Part shown: positions 20,303 through 28,537 of the stretch, piece after piece
Layout: each line of letters opens with the position of its first letter
How positions within the stretch are numbered: position 1 is the first letter of the stretch
Assembly: GCF_036237275.1 (NCBI RefSeq)
Contig: NZ_CP108352.1
Location: forward strand, 6,076,001-6,140,000
Reading direction: 5' to 3'
Length of the DNA: 64,000 bases
Source of the DNA: Streptomyces sp. NBC_01353
Lineage (GTDB): Bacteria; Actinomycetota; Actinomycetes; Streptomycetales; Streptomycetaceae
Translations under genes and position numbers: made by a program
Notes under the pieces: model-generated
Databases searched by the model: none
What the model saw: the letters and a program-made list of their open reading frames with translations, nothing else
What the model was told of the DNA's origin: nothing

Positions 20303-20908
20303 TCAGAGCCAGCCCTGCTGCCGGGCCGCCCGCACCGCCTCCATACGGTTGCGGGTGCCTGTCTTGCCGATGGCGGACGAGAGGTAGTTCCGGACGGTCG
20401 ACTCGGACAGATGCAGCGTCGTGGCGATGTCGGCGATCGTCGCGCCGTCCACGGACGCCCCCAGGGCGTCCCGTTCGCGGGCGGTCAACGGGTTCGGGCC
20501 CGCGCTGAGAGCGGCGGCGGCGAGGGCCGGGTCGATGACCGTCTCCCCCCGAAGGACCTGGCGGATCGCCACCGCCAGCTCCTCCACCGGGCCGTCCTTC
20601 ACCAGGAACCCGGCCGCCCCGGCCTCCATCGCCCGGCGCAGATAGCCCGGGCGCCCGAAGGTGGTCAGGATCAGGACCCGGCAGTCGGGGACCTCGTCAC
20701 GCAGGTCGGCGGCGGCGTCGAGGCCGGAACGGCCCGGGAGTTCGATGTCGAGGAGAGCCACCTCGGGCCGGCTGTTCAGCGCCGCGTCGACGATCTGGTC
20801 ACCCCGCCCCACCTGCGCGACGACCTCGATGTCGGGCTCCATCCCCAGCAACAGCGCCAGCGCGCCCCGCATCATGCCCTGGTCCTCGGCGAGCAGAACT
20901 CTGATCAT
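20303..20908 (-). CDS. NarL/LuxR-type response regulator
   Basis: A 201-residue two-component regulator. The receiver domain (1-120) has the acidic pocket in LLAEDQ, the phosphorylated Asp in VALLDIELPGRSG near residue 53, the conserved Thr in ILTTFGR and Lys in FLVKDGPVEE. The C-terminal LuxR helix-turn-helix reads LTARERD, then TIADIATTLHLSESTVRNYLSS. Its ATG overlaps the TGA of the histidine kinase gene (ATGA), so the two are translationally coupled. The likely original target is the ABC transporter whose remains lie just upstream. Confidence 0.92.
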   Translation of the reverse strand: MIRVLLAEDQGMMRGALALLLGMEPDIEVVAQVGRGDQIVDAALNSRPEVALLDIELPGRSGLDAAADLRDEVPDCRVLILTTFGRPGYLRRAMEAGAAGFLVKDGPVEELAVAIRQVLRGETVIDPALAAAALSAGPNPLTARERDALGASVDGATIADIATTLHLSESTVRNYLSSAIGKTGTRNRMEAVRAARQQGWL

Positions 20909-22059
20909 CGCGTGGTCTCCCACTCCTGCGACGCCTGGGTCTCCACAGGGAGTTCCGCGGTGACCCGGAACCCTCCGCGCGGGGCGGGTCCCGAGTCAAG
21001 GGTGCCGCCTGCGGCCGCGACCCGCTCGCGCAGGCCCTTCAGACCGCTGCCGGTGGCGGCCGCGTCGCCACCACGGCCGTTGTCGGTGACGGTCAGCCGG
21101 ACCCGTTCAGGAGTGCCGCCGACCTCGATCTCGCAGCGAGTCGCCCCGCTGTGCCGGAGGGCGTTCGTCGCCGACTCCCGTACCACCCAGCTCAGCAGCG
21201 CCTCCGTCCGAGGCTCCAGGGGAGGGCCGGACTGGCGGACCACCGGCTCGATCCCGCCCGACGAAAGGGCGTCGCGCGCCCGGTCCAGCTCGGTGGCCAG
21301 GCTGCCTTCGCGGTAGCCCGTGACGGCTTCCCGGATCTCCGTGAGGGCCTGACGGCCGACGGACTCGATGTCGGCGACCTGCCCGAGCGCGGCGTCGATG
21401 TCGCGCGGGGCGAGCCGGCGGGCGGCCTCCGACTTCACGACGATGACGGACAGGGTGTGTCCGAGCAGATCGTGCAGATCGCGGGAGAACCGCAGGCGCT
21501 CCTTCTCGACGGCTGTTCTGGCCAGCTCCTCCCGGGTCGCCCGCAGCTGCCGGACCGTCTCGTCCAGGGCGAGGATCGCCGCCGTCACCATGACCGAGAT
21601 GAAGGTGCCGTACACCACGCCGAAGGAGTTCCAGCCGTCCCGCCAGAACGTCACCACCCCGACCGCCAGGACCAGCGGGAAGGTGATCCTCGACAGCAGC
21701 TTCCGCCGCCGAAGCACCGCCCCCACCGCGAGTCCCAGGAGGGGGAAGAGGAGCAGCCACTCCCTTCCGTAGCCGATGGCCAGCGCGAAGGTGAGCGCGG
21801 CCAGGGCGGTGAGAAGTCCCCAGGTGAGCGGGGTCTCCCGGTGGCACGGGGAGAAGGCCCGGAAGACGATCGCGATGTAGAGGGTGTTGAAGGCGAGCAG
21901 GCCGAGACCGCCGACCCACGGGTTCGGGGCGTCGCCCTGGACGAGGTGGGAGAGCGCGCCCACTCCCATCAGCAGCCATGGCAGCAGGCTCAGCCCGCTA
22001 GGTCCCCCCTCCGACCGCGCTCGTGCCGCCACGGTCCACCGCCGCCAGGTGTTCCCCAT
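20905..22059 (-). CDS. Sensor histidine kinase (HisKA_3 / NarX-like class)
   Basis: A 384-residue membrane kinase. Five or six hydrophobic helices fill residues 20-150. The dimerisation helix has the H box RFSRDLHDLLGHTLSV with the phosphorylated His near 190. The ATPase domain has the N box ESATNALRHS, the G1 box VTDNGRGG and the G2 block GSGLKGLRERV. It pairs with the response regulator that overlaps it by 4 bp. ATG 22059 with GGGAG about 6 nt upstream is preferred; GTG 22065 is an in-frame alternative. Kinase-regulator pairs of this type normally control an adjacent drug-type ABC transporter, here reduced to fragments. Confidence 0.9.
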   Translation of the reverse strand: MGNTWRRWTVAARARSEGGPSGLSLLPWLLMGVGALSHLVQGDAPNPWVGGLGLLAFNTLYIAIVFRAFSPCHRETPLTWGLLTALAALTFALAIGYGREWLLLFPLLGLAVGAVLRRRKLLSRITFPLVLAVGVVTFWRDGWNSFGVVYGTFISVMVTAAILALDETVRQLRATREELARTAVEKERLRFSRDLHDLLGHTLSVIVVKSEAARRLAPRDIDAALGQVADIESVGRQALTEIREAVTGYREGSLATELDRARDALSSGGIEPVVRQSGPPLEPRTEALLSWVVRESATNALRHSGATRCEIEVGGTPERVRLTVTDNGRGGDAAATGSGLKGLRERVAAAGGTLDSGPAPRGGFRVTAELPVETQASQEWETTR

Positions 22060-22068
22060 GCCCACTCC

Positions 22069-22431
22069 CTACACCCTCTGTGCCGAACGACGGTACGAGA
22101 TCGCCGCGCACGTGCCGAACAGTGCCGTCCACCCGGCGAGCACGGCCAGGGCCGCCGCCCCCGGGGCGGTGCCCTCCGTCATCGCCCGGCCCAGCTCCGC
22201 GAAGCGGTTGGTCGGGGTGTACGCGGAGATCGTGCGCAGCCAGCCGGGAAGGAGCGCGACGGGGAACCAGAGTCCTCCGACGACCGCCAGGCCGAGATTG
22301 CAGCCGACGTTCACGACACCGGTGGTCTGGGCGGTGAGCCGGTAGCCGTTGCCCATGCCGAGCAGGGTGAAGGGGAGCGCGCCGAGCCAGAGGGCGACGG
22401 TGACGGCGACCCATTGCCAGGCGGCGTCCAT
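22069..22431 (-). pseudogene. C-terminal half of an ABC-2 type permease
   Basis: A 120-residue fragment starting at a chance ATG. It contains three hydrophobic segments and the typical ABC-2 permease end (GGLWFPVALLPGWLRTISAYTPTNRFAELG, split here as GGLWFPVALLPGW and YTPTNRFAELG). About the first 120 residues of a normal permease are absent. The fragment begins directly after the stump of the ATPase gene in a different frame, so one deletion removed the end of one gene and the start of the next. It cannot form a working transporter. Confidence 0.75.
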
Positions 22432-22439
22432 CCGGACCC

Positions 22440-22592
22440 CGGAGCGATCGTCGTGGACTTGCCGGCGCCGTTGCGGCCCTGCAGCGCGACGGTCTCGCCG
22501 CGCCGGACGGTCAGGTCCATGCCGTCCACGGCGCGGACGTCGCCGTATCTCTTCGTCGTGGCCTCGAAGACCACCGCGGGCTCGTTCGTCAT
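22440..22592 (-). pseudogene. N-terminal stump of an ABC transporter ATPase
   Basis: About 50 residues of a normal ABC ATPase start: [19 protein letters not shown], then the Walker A motif [11 protein letters not shown]. After this the similarity stops and the frame enters the permease gene out of register. The signature motif, Walker B and H loop are all missing. The gene order (ATPase, permease, kinase, regulator) is that of a self-regulated exporter. The breakpoint lies at about 22435-22450. Confidence 0.75.
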
Positions 22593-22689
22593 GCCTTCGA
22601 AGCTACGGATCCGGGCCCGCCCGGCGGCAGGAGTGAATGTACGGACCTCGTAGGGACGAATGTCCTGCCCCTCGCGCCGGACACGACAA

Positions 22690-22704
22690 CTGACGTACCG
22701 TCAG
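22690..22704. promoter_or_regulatory. CTGAC-N5-GTCAG palindrome upstream of MaoC operon
   Basis: CTGACGTACCGTCAG lies 194 bp before the MaoC start and about 40 bp upstream of a TATACAT-like -10 element. It has the same arms as the sites at 5226 and 15384. Confidence 0.55.
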
Positions 22705-22765
22705 GCATGGGTGCCAGGGGGTTCTCAACTCACCCCCGCTCGGCTATACATGAGGATCTACCGAC

Positions 22766-22781
22766 CTAGAACGCGTTCTAG
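22766..22781. promoter_or_regulatory. Perfect palindromic KstR-like operator
   Basis: CTAGAACGCGTTCTAG is a perfect 16-bp palindrome that contains TnnAACnnGTTnnA. A further AGAAC half site follows directly (22780-22784). It lies shortly downstream of a possible -10 element, so it would act as a repressor site. Confidence 0.7.
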
Positions 22782-22897
22782 AACGGGCGCGTACGGGACG
22801 GTCCCGCACGGCCTCGGTGCGGCCGACGGTGCGGACGGTCGCGCCGAGGTCTTCCCTCTTCAAGGATCCTCCGGGATCTTCAAGGAGCAGCATCCCG

Positions 22898-23761
22898 ATG
22901 CCCATTGACGCCGCCAAGGCCGTGGCCGCCGAGCCCCGCAGCGCCGAGATCGCCTGGGACCACAAGGACATCCAGCTCTACCACCTCGGACTCGGCGCCG
23001 GCATCCCCGCCACCGACCCCGACGAGCTCCGCTACACCCTCGAATCCCGGCTGCACGTCCTGCCCAGCTTCGCCACCGTCGCCGGCGCCGGCATGGGAGT
23101 CGTCGGCGGGCTCTCCGCGCCCGGCATCGACATCAACCTCGCCGCCGTCCTGCACGGCGGCCAGACGATCACCCTCCACCGGCCCATCCCCGTCAAGGGC
23201 AGGGCCGTCACCACCTCCCGCGTCGCCGCCGTCCACGACAAGGGCAAGGCCGCCGTCCTCGTCCTGCGCTCCGAGGTCGCCGACGACGACGGCCCGCTGT
23301 GGACCAGCGACGCCCAGATCTTCGTGCGGGGAGAGGGCGGCTGGGGCGGCGACCGAGGGCCCTCCGAGCGCCTCGAACTCCCCGGCCGCGAGCCCGACAA
23401 GACCGTCGAGCGGGCCATCCGCCCGGACCAGGCCCTGCTCTACCGGCTCTCCGGCGACTGGAACCCGCTCCACGCCGACCCCGAGTTCGCCGAGCTCGCC
23501 GGCTTCGACCGGCCGATCCTCCACGGACTCTGCACGTACGGCATGACCCTCAAGGCGGTGGTGGACACGGTGCTCGGCGGAGACGTCGCCCGCGTCCGGT
23601 CCTACCGCACCCGTTTCGCCGGGATCGTCTTCCCCGGCGAGACCCTGCGTATCCGGATCTGGCAGGACTCTCCCGAGCCCGGCCGCGTCCAGGTGTCGGT
23701 CACGGCGGTCGAGCGCGACGACGCTCCGGTGCTCGCCGACACCCTCGTCGAGTATTCGTGA
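22898..23761 (+). CDS. MaoC-family enoyl-CoA hydratase (Hsd4B/ChsH3-like)
   Basis: A 287-residue double hot-dog protein. The N half holds LHVLPSFATVAG. The C half carries the hydratase motif: YRLSGDWNPLHADPEFAELAGF and then RPILHGLCTYG, with the catalytic Asp and His in GDWNPLHADP. This layout matches MFE-2-type and Hsd4B hydratases that add water to 2-enoyl-CoA with bulky chains. AAGGAG lies 10 nt before ATG 22898. It is the first gene of a three-gene operon behind a KstR-like box. It would hydrate the product of the double acyl-CoA dehydrogenase, the SDR at 24867 being the likely next step. Confidence 0.9.
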   Translation: MPIDAAKAVAAEPRSAEIAWDHKDIQLYHLGLGAGIPATDPDELRYTLESRLHVLPSFATVAGAGMGVVGGLSAPGIDINLAAVLHGGQTITLHRPIPVKGRAVTTSRVAAVHDKGKAAVLVLRSEVADDDGPLWTSDAQIFVRGEGGWGGDRGPSERLELPGREPDKTVERAIRPDQALLYRLSGDWNPLHADPEFAELAGFDRPILHGLCTYGMTLKAVVDTVLGGDVARVRSYRTRFAGIVFPGETLRIRIWQDSPEPGRVQVSVTAVERDDAPVLADTLVEYS

Positions 23762-23775
23762 TTGGAGCCCGCACC

Positions 23776-24852
23776 ATGCGCGCAGCCGTACTGCACGAGA
23801 TCGGCCAGGACAAACTGGAGGTCCTCGACGACGTCGAGGCGGTGGGCTTCGGCCCCGGCAAGGTGAAGATCCGGGTCAGGGCGACCGGACTCTGCCACTC
23901 CGACGTCTCCGCCATGAGCGGTGTGCTCCCGCAGCCCGCGCCGTTCATCCCCGGCCACGAGGGCGCGGGCGAGATCCTCGACGTCGGCGACGGCGTCACC
24001 GGGCTGAGCGAAGGGCAGCGGGTCCTGCTCTGCTGGCTGCCCGCCTGCGGGGTCTGTCCCGCCTGCAAGCGCGGTCAGACGCAGCTGTGCCTGGCCGGAT
24101 TCATGAACGCCGGCACCCCCAACTTCCGCAGGCCCGGAGGGGAGGTCTTCGGTTTCGCGGGGACCGGAACGTTCACCGAGGAGGTCGTCGTCGACGCCGG
24201 CTGCGCCGTGCCGATCCCCGACGACGTGCCCTTCGACATCGCCGCCCTCATCGGCTGCGGCGTCACCACCGGGCTCGGCGCGGCCATCAACACGGCGCGG
24301 GTGCAGGCCGGTTCCTCGGTCGCCGTCATCGGCTGCGGGGGCGTCGGCATCTCGGCGATCCAGGGCGCCAAGCTCCAGGGGGCTGCCCAGATCGTCGCCG
24401 TCGACCCGGTCGAGTCCCGGCGCGAGGCGGCCCTGCGCTTCGGCGCGACGGAGGCCGTCGCGCCCGACGCGCTCGCCGACGCCAAGCAGCGGATCACCGC
24501 GGGTGAGGGCTTCGACTACGTCTTCGAGGTCGTCGGCAAGTCCGCCACCGCCCGCACCGCGTACGAGACGACCCGGCGCGGCGGCACGCTCTGCGTGGTC
24601 GGCGCGGGCGCGCTCGACGACTTCCTGCAGCTCAACATGTTCGAGCTGTTCTTCGACGAGAAGAAGATCCTGCCGTCGATGTACGGGGGCGGTGACGTGC
24701 TGCACTCGTACGAGCGGGCCATCGCGCTCTGGCAGGCGGGCCGGATCGACCTGGAGTCGCTGATCACCCACCGGGTGCCGCTCTCCGGAATCAACGAGGC
24801 GATCGAGCAGATGCGTACGGGTGTCGCGCTGCGTACCTGCATCGAGATCTGA
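23776..24852 (+). CDS. Zinc-dependent alcohol dehydrogenase (class III-like)
   Basis: A 358-residue medium-chain dehydrogenase. Catalytic zinc ligands lie in ATGLCHSDV (Cys 39) and IPGHEGAG (His). The structural zinc lobe has the four cysteines of CGVCPACKRGQTQLC. The NAD-binding Rossmann motif is VAVIGCGGVGISAIQGAK near residue 180, followed by an acidic VAVDP. It starts 14 bp after the MaoC gene. Relatives in actinobacterial sterol and lipid gene sets oxidise long-chain alcohols or hydroxy intermediates. The exact substrate is unknown. Confidence 0.9.
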   Translation: MRAAVLHEIGQDKLEVLDDVEAVGFGPGKVKIRVRATGLCHSDVSAMSGVLPQPAPFIPGHEGAGEILDVGDGVTGLSEGQRVLLCWLPACGVCPACKRGQTQLCLAGFMNAGTPNFRRPGGEVFGFAGTGTFTEEVVVDAGCAVPIPDDVPFDIAALIGCGVTTGLGAAINTARVQAGSSVAVIGCGGVGISAIQGAKLQGAAQIVAVDPVESRREAALRFGATEAVAPDALADAKQRITAGEGFDYVFEVVGKSATARTAYETTRRGGTLCVVGAGALDDFLQLNMFELFFDEKKILPSMYGGGDVLHSYERAIALWQAGRIDLESLITHRVPLSGINEAIEQMRTGVALRTCIEI

Positions 24853-24866
24853 GAGGACCACGACAC

Positions 24867-25808
24867 ATGTCACTCCCCCTTGAGGGTCTGTCCGCGATCG
24901 TCACGGGCGCCGGCCGGGGTCTCGGCCGGGCCGAGGCGCTGGAACTCGCCCGGCTGGGCGCGTCCGTCGTCGTCAACGACTACGGACAGGCCGGGCGGGA
25001 CGGCTCCGGCGAGGCGTCGGCCGCGCCCGCCGAGGAGGTCGCGGCGGAGATCCGCGCGGCGGGCGGCCGGGCGGTGGCGCACCTGGGCGACGTCGCCGAC
25101 TTCGAGACCGCGCGGGGCCTTGTCGACCTGGCGGTCGGCGAGTTCGGCAAGCTGGACATCCTGGTCAACAACGCGGGCATTCTGCGGGACCGGATGGTCT
25201 TCTCGATGAGCGAGGAGGAGTGGGACTCGGTGATCCGGGTCCACCTCAAGGGGCACTTCAACACCACGCACTTCGCGGCGGTGCACTGGCGGGGGAGGGC
25301 GAAGGCGGGGGAGTCCGGCGTGTACGGCCGGATCGTCAACACCTCGTCGGAGGCCTTCCTCGCGGGCTCCGCCGGGCAGCCGAACTACGCGGCGGCCAAG
25401 GGCGGGATCGTGGGTCTTACGACGTCGACGGCGCTGGCTCTGGCGAAGTACGGCGTCACGGCGAACGCGATCTGCCCGCGAGCGCGCACTCGTATGACGG
25501 AGGACGTCTTCGCGGGCTTCGCGGAGCCGACGGCGGGGGAGCTGGACGCGCTCGCGCCGGAGCATGTGGCCCCGCTGGTCGGCTACCTGGCCTCGCCGGC
25601 GGCGGCGTCGGTCAACGGCCAGCTGCTGGTGGTCCACGGCGGGATGGTCGCGATCGTGGACCGCCCGAGGGTGACGGCCAAGTTCGACACGTCGAAGGAC
25701 GCGTTCACGTACGAGGAACTGGATGGACTGCTGTCCCCGCACTACGCGGGCCGCCCGCCGGGCGAGACGTTCGCGGCGGCGGAGGTCCTGGGCCTGAAGA
25801 AGGGGTGA
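24867..25808 (+). CDS. Short-chain dehydrogenase (Hsd4A/FabG-like)
   Basis: A 313-residue SDR. The cofactor motif is [11 protein letters not shown] near residue 12, the stability motif LVNNAGILRD, and the catalytic Ser, Tyr and Lys are in NTSSEAF and PNYAAAKGG. The insert after ALGRA (VVNDYGQAGRDGSG) and the tail of about 50 residues after the fold are typical of MFE-type 3-hydroxyacyl-CoA dehydrogenases. It should turn 3-hydroxyacyl-CoA into 3-ketoacyl-CoA, the substrate of the thiolase at 17602. It is the last gene of the operon, 14 bp after the alcohol dehydrogenase, and a hairpin follows it. Confidence 0.9.
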   Translation: MSLPLEGLSAIVTGAGRGLGRAEALELARLGASVVVNDYGQAGRDGSGEASAAPAEEVAAEIRAAGGRAVAHLGDVADFETARGLVDLAVGEFGKLDILVNNAGILRDRMVFSMSEEEWDSVIRVHLKGHFNTTHFAAVHWRGRAKAGESGVYGRIVNTSSEAFLAGSAGQPNYAAAKGGIVGLTTSTALALAKYGVTANAICPRARTRMTEDVFAGFAEPTAGELDALAPEHVAPLVGYLASPAAASVNGQLLVVHGGMVAIVDRPRVTAKFDTSKDAFTYEELDGLLSPHYAGRPPGETFAAAEVLGLKKG

Positions 25809-25845
25809 GGGGCGGCCTCGTGCCGTCATGCGTTTCGGGAACGGG

Positions 25846-25875
25846 AACGGCCCCGGGGGAGCCCTCGGGGCCGTT
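25846..25875 (+). terminator. Terminator of the MaoC-ADH-SDR operon
   Basis: AACGGCCCCG at 25846-25855 pairs perfectly with CGGGGCCGTT at 25866-25875, with extra GGG/CCC pairs inside. It lies 38 bp after the SDR stop. Confidence 0.75.
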
Positions 25876-25942
25876 CGTGTCTGCCGTGGCAGCGGCGGGG
25901 CCGGGCGGGGAGGTCGTCCCCGAAGCGGGCGCCGTGCCGTCG

Positions 25943-26068
25943 CTACTGGTCGGCGTCGCGGCGGTGGCGGCCGTGGGGGGAGGAGGTGGAATCCTCCGAC
26001 GGCGCCGCCTCGCCGCGATGCTTTCCGGAGCCGTTCGGCTCCGTCCCGTCCGTACGTGCTTCCGACAT
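25943..26068 (-). CDS. Putative 41-residue hydrophilic protein
   Basis: A short frame that begins with ATG 26068 and ends with TAG at 25943. The product starts MSEARTDG, is rich in Glu, Ser, Gly and His, and ends with PHGRHRRDADQ. Small hydrophilic proteins ending in such Arg/His-rich tails are frequent in Streptomyces, though none has a role I know. GTGAG lies about 7 nt before the start. It follows the minus-strand gene at 26116 by 47 bp and may be co-transcribed. The opposite strand carries an open frame with one hydrophobic stretch that I judged less likely. Confidence 0.45.
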   Translation of the reverse strand: MSEARTDGTEPNGSGKHRGEAAPSEDSTSSPHGRHRRDADQ

Positions 26069-26115
26069 GGTGGAACTCACCCCGTAGTGATCGCTGTTCT
26101 CGTGCGGCCGTGAGT

Positions 26116-27231
26116 CTAACCAGCGGCTTTACGGTCGGCGAGCGGTGCCTGCTGGAGTGGGACCGGGCGGCAGACCCGCGGCTCCACGGTGACCTCGACC
26201 CGCGCCGGTTCCGGGTCCGGCGGGACCTCCAGGCCGGCGAGTCCGCAGGGCGTCCCCTCCGTCGTGTACGGAAGCCGCAGCACGCCCTCCGCGGTCCAGA
26301 GCCCCGACCCGGCCAGCCACCCCGCCGGGACCGCCAGTTGGTGCATCCGGCGATCCGTCGGGCGCCACATTCCGACCCAGCTCCCCGCCGCCGCGTCGAT
26401 CCGCAGCGCGACCGAGCAGGTCTCCGGCAGCAGCACCTGCCCCGGCTGCACCGCGAACGGGGTGACCGCCGCGTCGTCCAGCCGCAGGCATTCGGGGAAA
26501 CGAATCGGCAGCAGACTGCCGAGGACGCCCCAGCCGAGCCGCTCGTGCCCCGGTGACGGAGCGTCCGAGCGGATCAGCAGCAGCCCGCTGTCCGGGTCGG
26601 CCATCAGCAGCCGGTCGTCGCTCTCCTCGGTGATCTGGAGCAGCGGCGTCACCTCCCCGCCCCGCTCCAGGTCGACCGCCACCGCCTTGACCGGGCCGTC
26701 GTCCAGCCGTCGGTCGAGGGCGAGCATCCGTCCCGTACGGTCCAGCCAGACCCCGCCCGTGCAGCGGCCCTTGACCTCGGCGACCTGCTCGGGCCCGAAC
26801 GCCCCGCCCGCCACCAGCCAGATCGTGGTGGTGTCCGCCCCGACGCACATCGCGTACGCGCAGATGCCGTCGGGCGAGGGCGGCAGCAGGGTGAGGTCCG
26901 CGGACTCGACGGCCCCCAGGGACAGTTCTCCCGTCCCCGGTCCCGTCGGGTACAGCAGCGAGAACGTGTGGCGGTCGCCGTCCACCCGGCGTCCGGTCAG
27001 CACCCGTCCGTCCGCCAGCGGCAGCAGCTGCGTGTGGCGCTCCTCGGGCTGGTCGAGCGGAAGGGGTACGGCGTACGGCTCCGGCCCGTCCAGGGTCCAA
27101 CGCTCCGCGTACAGGGCGTCCCCCGTACCGGCGAGCCGCGCCGCGTACGCCCCGTTCGCCGTGATCGTGAACCGCGACGGCCACACCGCGCCGCCGCCCC
27201 CCGCCGCCGTCTCGATGGCACAGGCTGTCAT
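26116..27231 (-). CDS. Hypothetical protein with beta-propeller-like repeats
   Basis: A 371-residue protein. The start ATG 27231 is chosen for the strong GGAGGTGA 7 nt upstream. It has no signal peptide or membrane helix. The sequence is rich in short beta-strand blocks with regularly spaced W/G/D residues (for example DALYAERWTLDG, TTIWLVAGGAFGPE, GGVWLDRTGRMLALD), which suggests a beta-propeller. I recognise no catalytic motif. It is divergent from the siderophore-binding lipoprotein gene, whose iron box lies 145 bp away, so iron control is possible but not shown. Confidence 0.7.
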   Translation of the reverse strand: MTACAIETAAGGGGAVWPSRFTITANGAYAARLAGTGDALYAERWTLDGPEPYAVPLPLDQPEERHTQLLPLADGRVLTGRRVDGDRHTFSLLYPTGPGTGELSLGAVESADLTLLPPSPDGICAYAMCVGADTTTIWLVAGGAFGPEQVAEVKGRCTGGVWLDRTGRMLALDRRLDDGPVKAVAVDLERGGEVTPLLQITEESDDRLLMADPDSGLLLIRSDAPSPGHERLGWGVLGSLLPIRFPECLRLDDAAVTPFAVQPGQVLLPETCSVALRIDAAAGSWVGMWRPTDRRMHQLAVPAGWLAGSGLWTAEGVLRLPYTTEGTPCGLAGLEVPPDPEPARVEVTVEPRVCRPVPLQQAPLADRKAAG

Positions 27232-27375
27232 CGTCTCGTCACCTCCGGCCACCGAAGCTAGTTTTCGCACTTCCTGCCGAACAACACGAGCCCGGTCACT
27301 TCACACATAAGGGTGGCCATGAATCGATTCTGCTGAGGGGAGGGGGGTGGTTGTGCTGGAGAGAGCGGTGGGGCA

Positions 27376-27394
27376 TAAGGTAAGGCGACCCTAA
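27376..27394. promoter_or_regulatory. Iron box (DtxR/DmdR1-type)
   Basis: TAAGGTAAGGCGACCCTAA matches the actinobacterial iron-box consensus TTAGGTTAGGCTCACCTAA at 14 of 19 positions. It overlaps a possible -10 (CATAAG, 27374-27379), which lies 17 bp after TTGTGC. It precedes the siderophore-binding protein gene by about 96 bp. Confidence 0.75.
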
Positions 27395-27490
27395 GTGGAG
27401 TCTGGGACTCCGGGTGCGAGGCCGGGTAGGGGACCCGTTCCGTACCCGATCCCGAGCCGCCGTCCCCGTACTTGTACAGGAGAACCCCTC

Positions 27491-28528
27491 ATGTCCCTCC
27501 GCCGCCGCGGCACCGCCGCAGCCGTCGCCCTCGCCGCCGCGCTCTCCCTCGCGGCATGCGGAAGCGGCGACGACGCATCGGGCGCCACCTCGGAAAAGAA
27601 GGAAGGCGCCGCCAAGAAGGACGTCGCCACGGGCGGCAAGGACTTCGGTGACGCGGCGGCCAAGACGGCGGCCATGGGTACGGACGCCAAGGCCGGCCAG
27701 TTCCCCCGCACCCTCACCCACGCGCTCGGCAGGACCGAGATCAAGTCCGCCCCGAAGCGGGTCGTCGTCCTCGACGTCGGCGAGCTCGACAACGTCGTCT
27801 CGCTCGGGATCCAGCCCGTCGGCTACGCCCCCGCCGAGGGAGACGATGGCATTCCCACGTATCTGAAGAAGGACGCCGGCAGCCCCAAGTCCGTCGGCAC
27901 CATCAACAACCTCAACCTCGAGGCGATCGCCAATCTGGAGCCCGACCTGATCCTCGGCAGCCAGCTGCGCGCCGCGGACAAGTACGACGAGCTCTCGAAG
28001 ATCGCCCCCACCGTCTTCTCCATCCGCCCCGGCTTCACCTGGAAGGAGAACTACCTCCTCAACGCCGCGGCCCTGGACAAGACCGCCGACGCGAAGACGA
28101 AGCTCGCCGCCTACGAGACCAAGGCGAAGCAGCTGGGCACGGACATCGGTCCCAACAAGCCGTCCATCTCGATGGTCCGTTACCTCCCGGGCAAGATCCG
28201 TCTCTACGCCAAGGCGTCGTTCATCGGCACGATCCTTGAGGACACGGGCCTGCCCCGGCCCAAGAACCAGCAGATCAACGACCTCGCCGCCGAGATCAGC
28301 CCCGAGAAGATCGACCAGGCCGACGCCGACTGGATCTTCACCGGCGTCTACGGCGACCCGAAGGCCACCAAGCGCGACACCGCCCAGGCCAACCCGCTGT
28401 GGAAGAACCTCACGGCGGTCAAGGCCGGCCGCGCCAAGGACGTCCCGGACGAGACCTGGTACCTCGGCCTCGGTGTGACGGCGGCCAACAGCGTCCTCGA
28501 CGACCTGCGCGCCGACCTCGTGAAGTAG
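27491..28528 (+). CDS. Iron-siderophore ABC transporter substrate-binding lipoprotein
   Basis: A 345-residue protein of the FhuD/FepB type (periplasmic-binding class III). It has a lipoprotein signal with lipobox LAAC (Cys about 22), then an Ala/Lys-rich spacer. The two lobes are joined by a long helix. The block KRVVVLDVGELDNVVSLGIQP and NLEAIANLEPDLILGSQ are typical for siderophore binders. AGGAG lies 8 nt before ATG 27491. No permease or ATPase gene is next to it, so it must work with a transporter encoded elsewhere. The iron box upstream predicts expression under iron shortage. A hairpin follows the stop. Confidence 0.9.
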   Translation: MSLRRRGTAAAVALAAALSLAACGSGDDASGATSEKKEGAAKKDVATGGKDFGDAAAKTAAMGTDAKAGQFPRTLTHALGRTEIKSAPKRVVVLDVGELDNVVSLGIQPVGYAPAEGDDGIPTYLKKDAGSPKSVGTINNLNLEAIANLEPDLILGSQLRAADKYDELSKIAPTVFSIRPGFTWKENYLLNAAALDKTADAKTKLAAYETKAKQLGTDIGPNKPSISMVRYLPGKIRLYAKASFIGTILEDTGLPRPKNQQINDLAAEISPEKIDQADADWIFTGVYGDPKATKRDTAQANPLWKNLTAVKAGRAKDVPDETWYLGLGVTAANSVLDDLRADLVK

Positions 28529-28537
28529 GCGGCGAAA

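Larger units (their letters stand above)
22593..22897. other. 305-bp regulatory region between divergent units
   Basis: The region separates the ABC ATPase stump from the MaoC operon. It holds the CTGAC-N5-GTCAG palindrome, a TATACAT-like -10 near 22745 and the KstR-like box at 22766-22781. Nothing coding was recognised. Confidence 0.6.

Noticed and set aside
25876-26113. Plus-strand frame with one hydrophobic stretch followed by RRRR after the SDR operon, resembling a C-terminal anchor
   Set aside because: It begins inside a terminator hairpin, has no start signal, and the minus-strand small ORF fits better; a remnant cannot be excluded.
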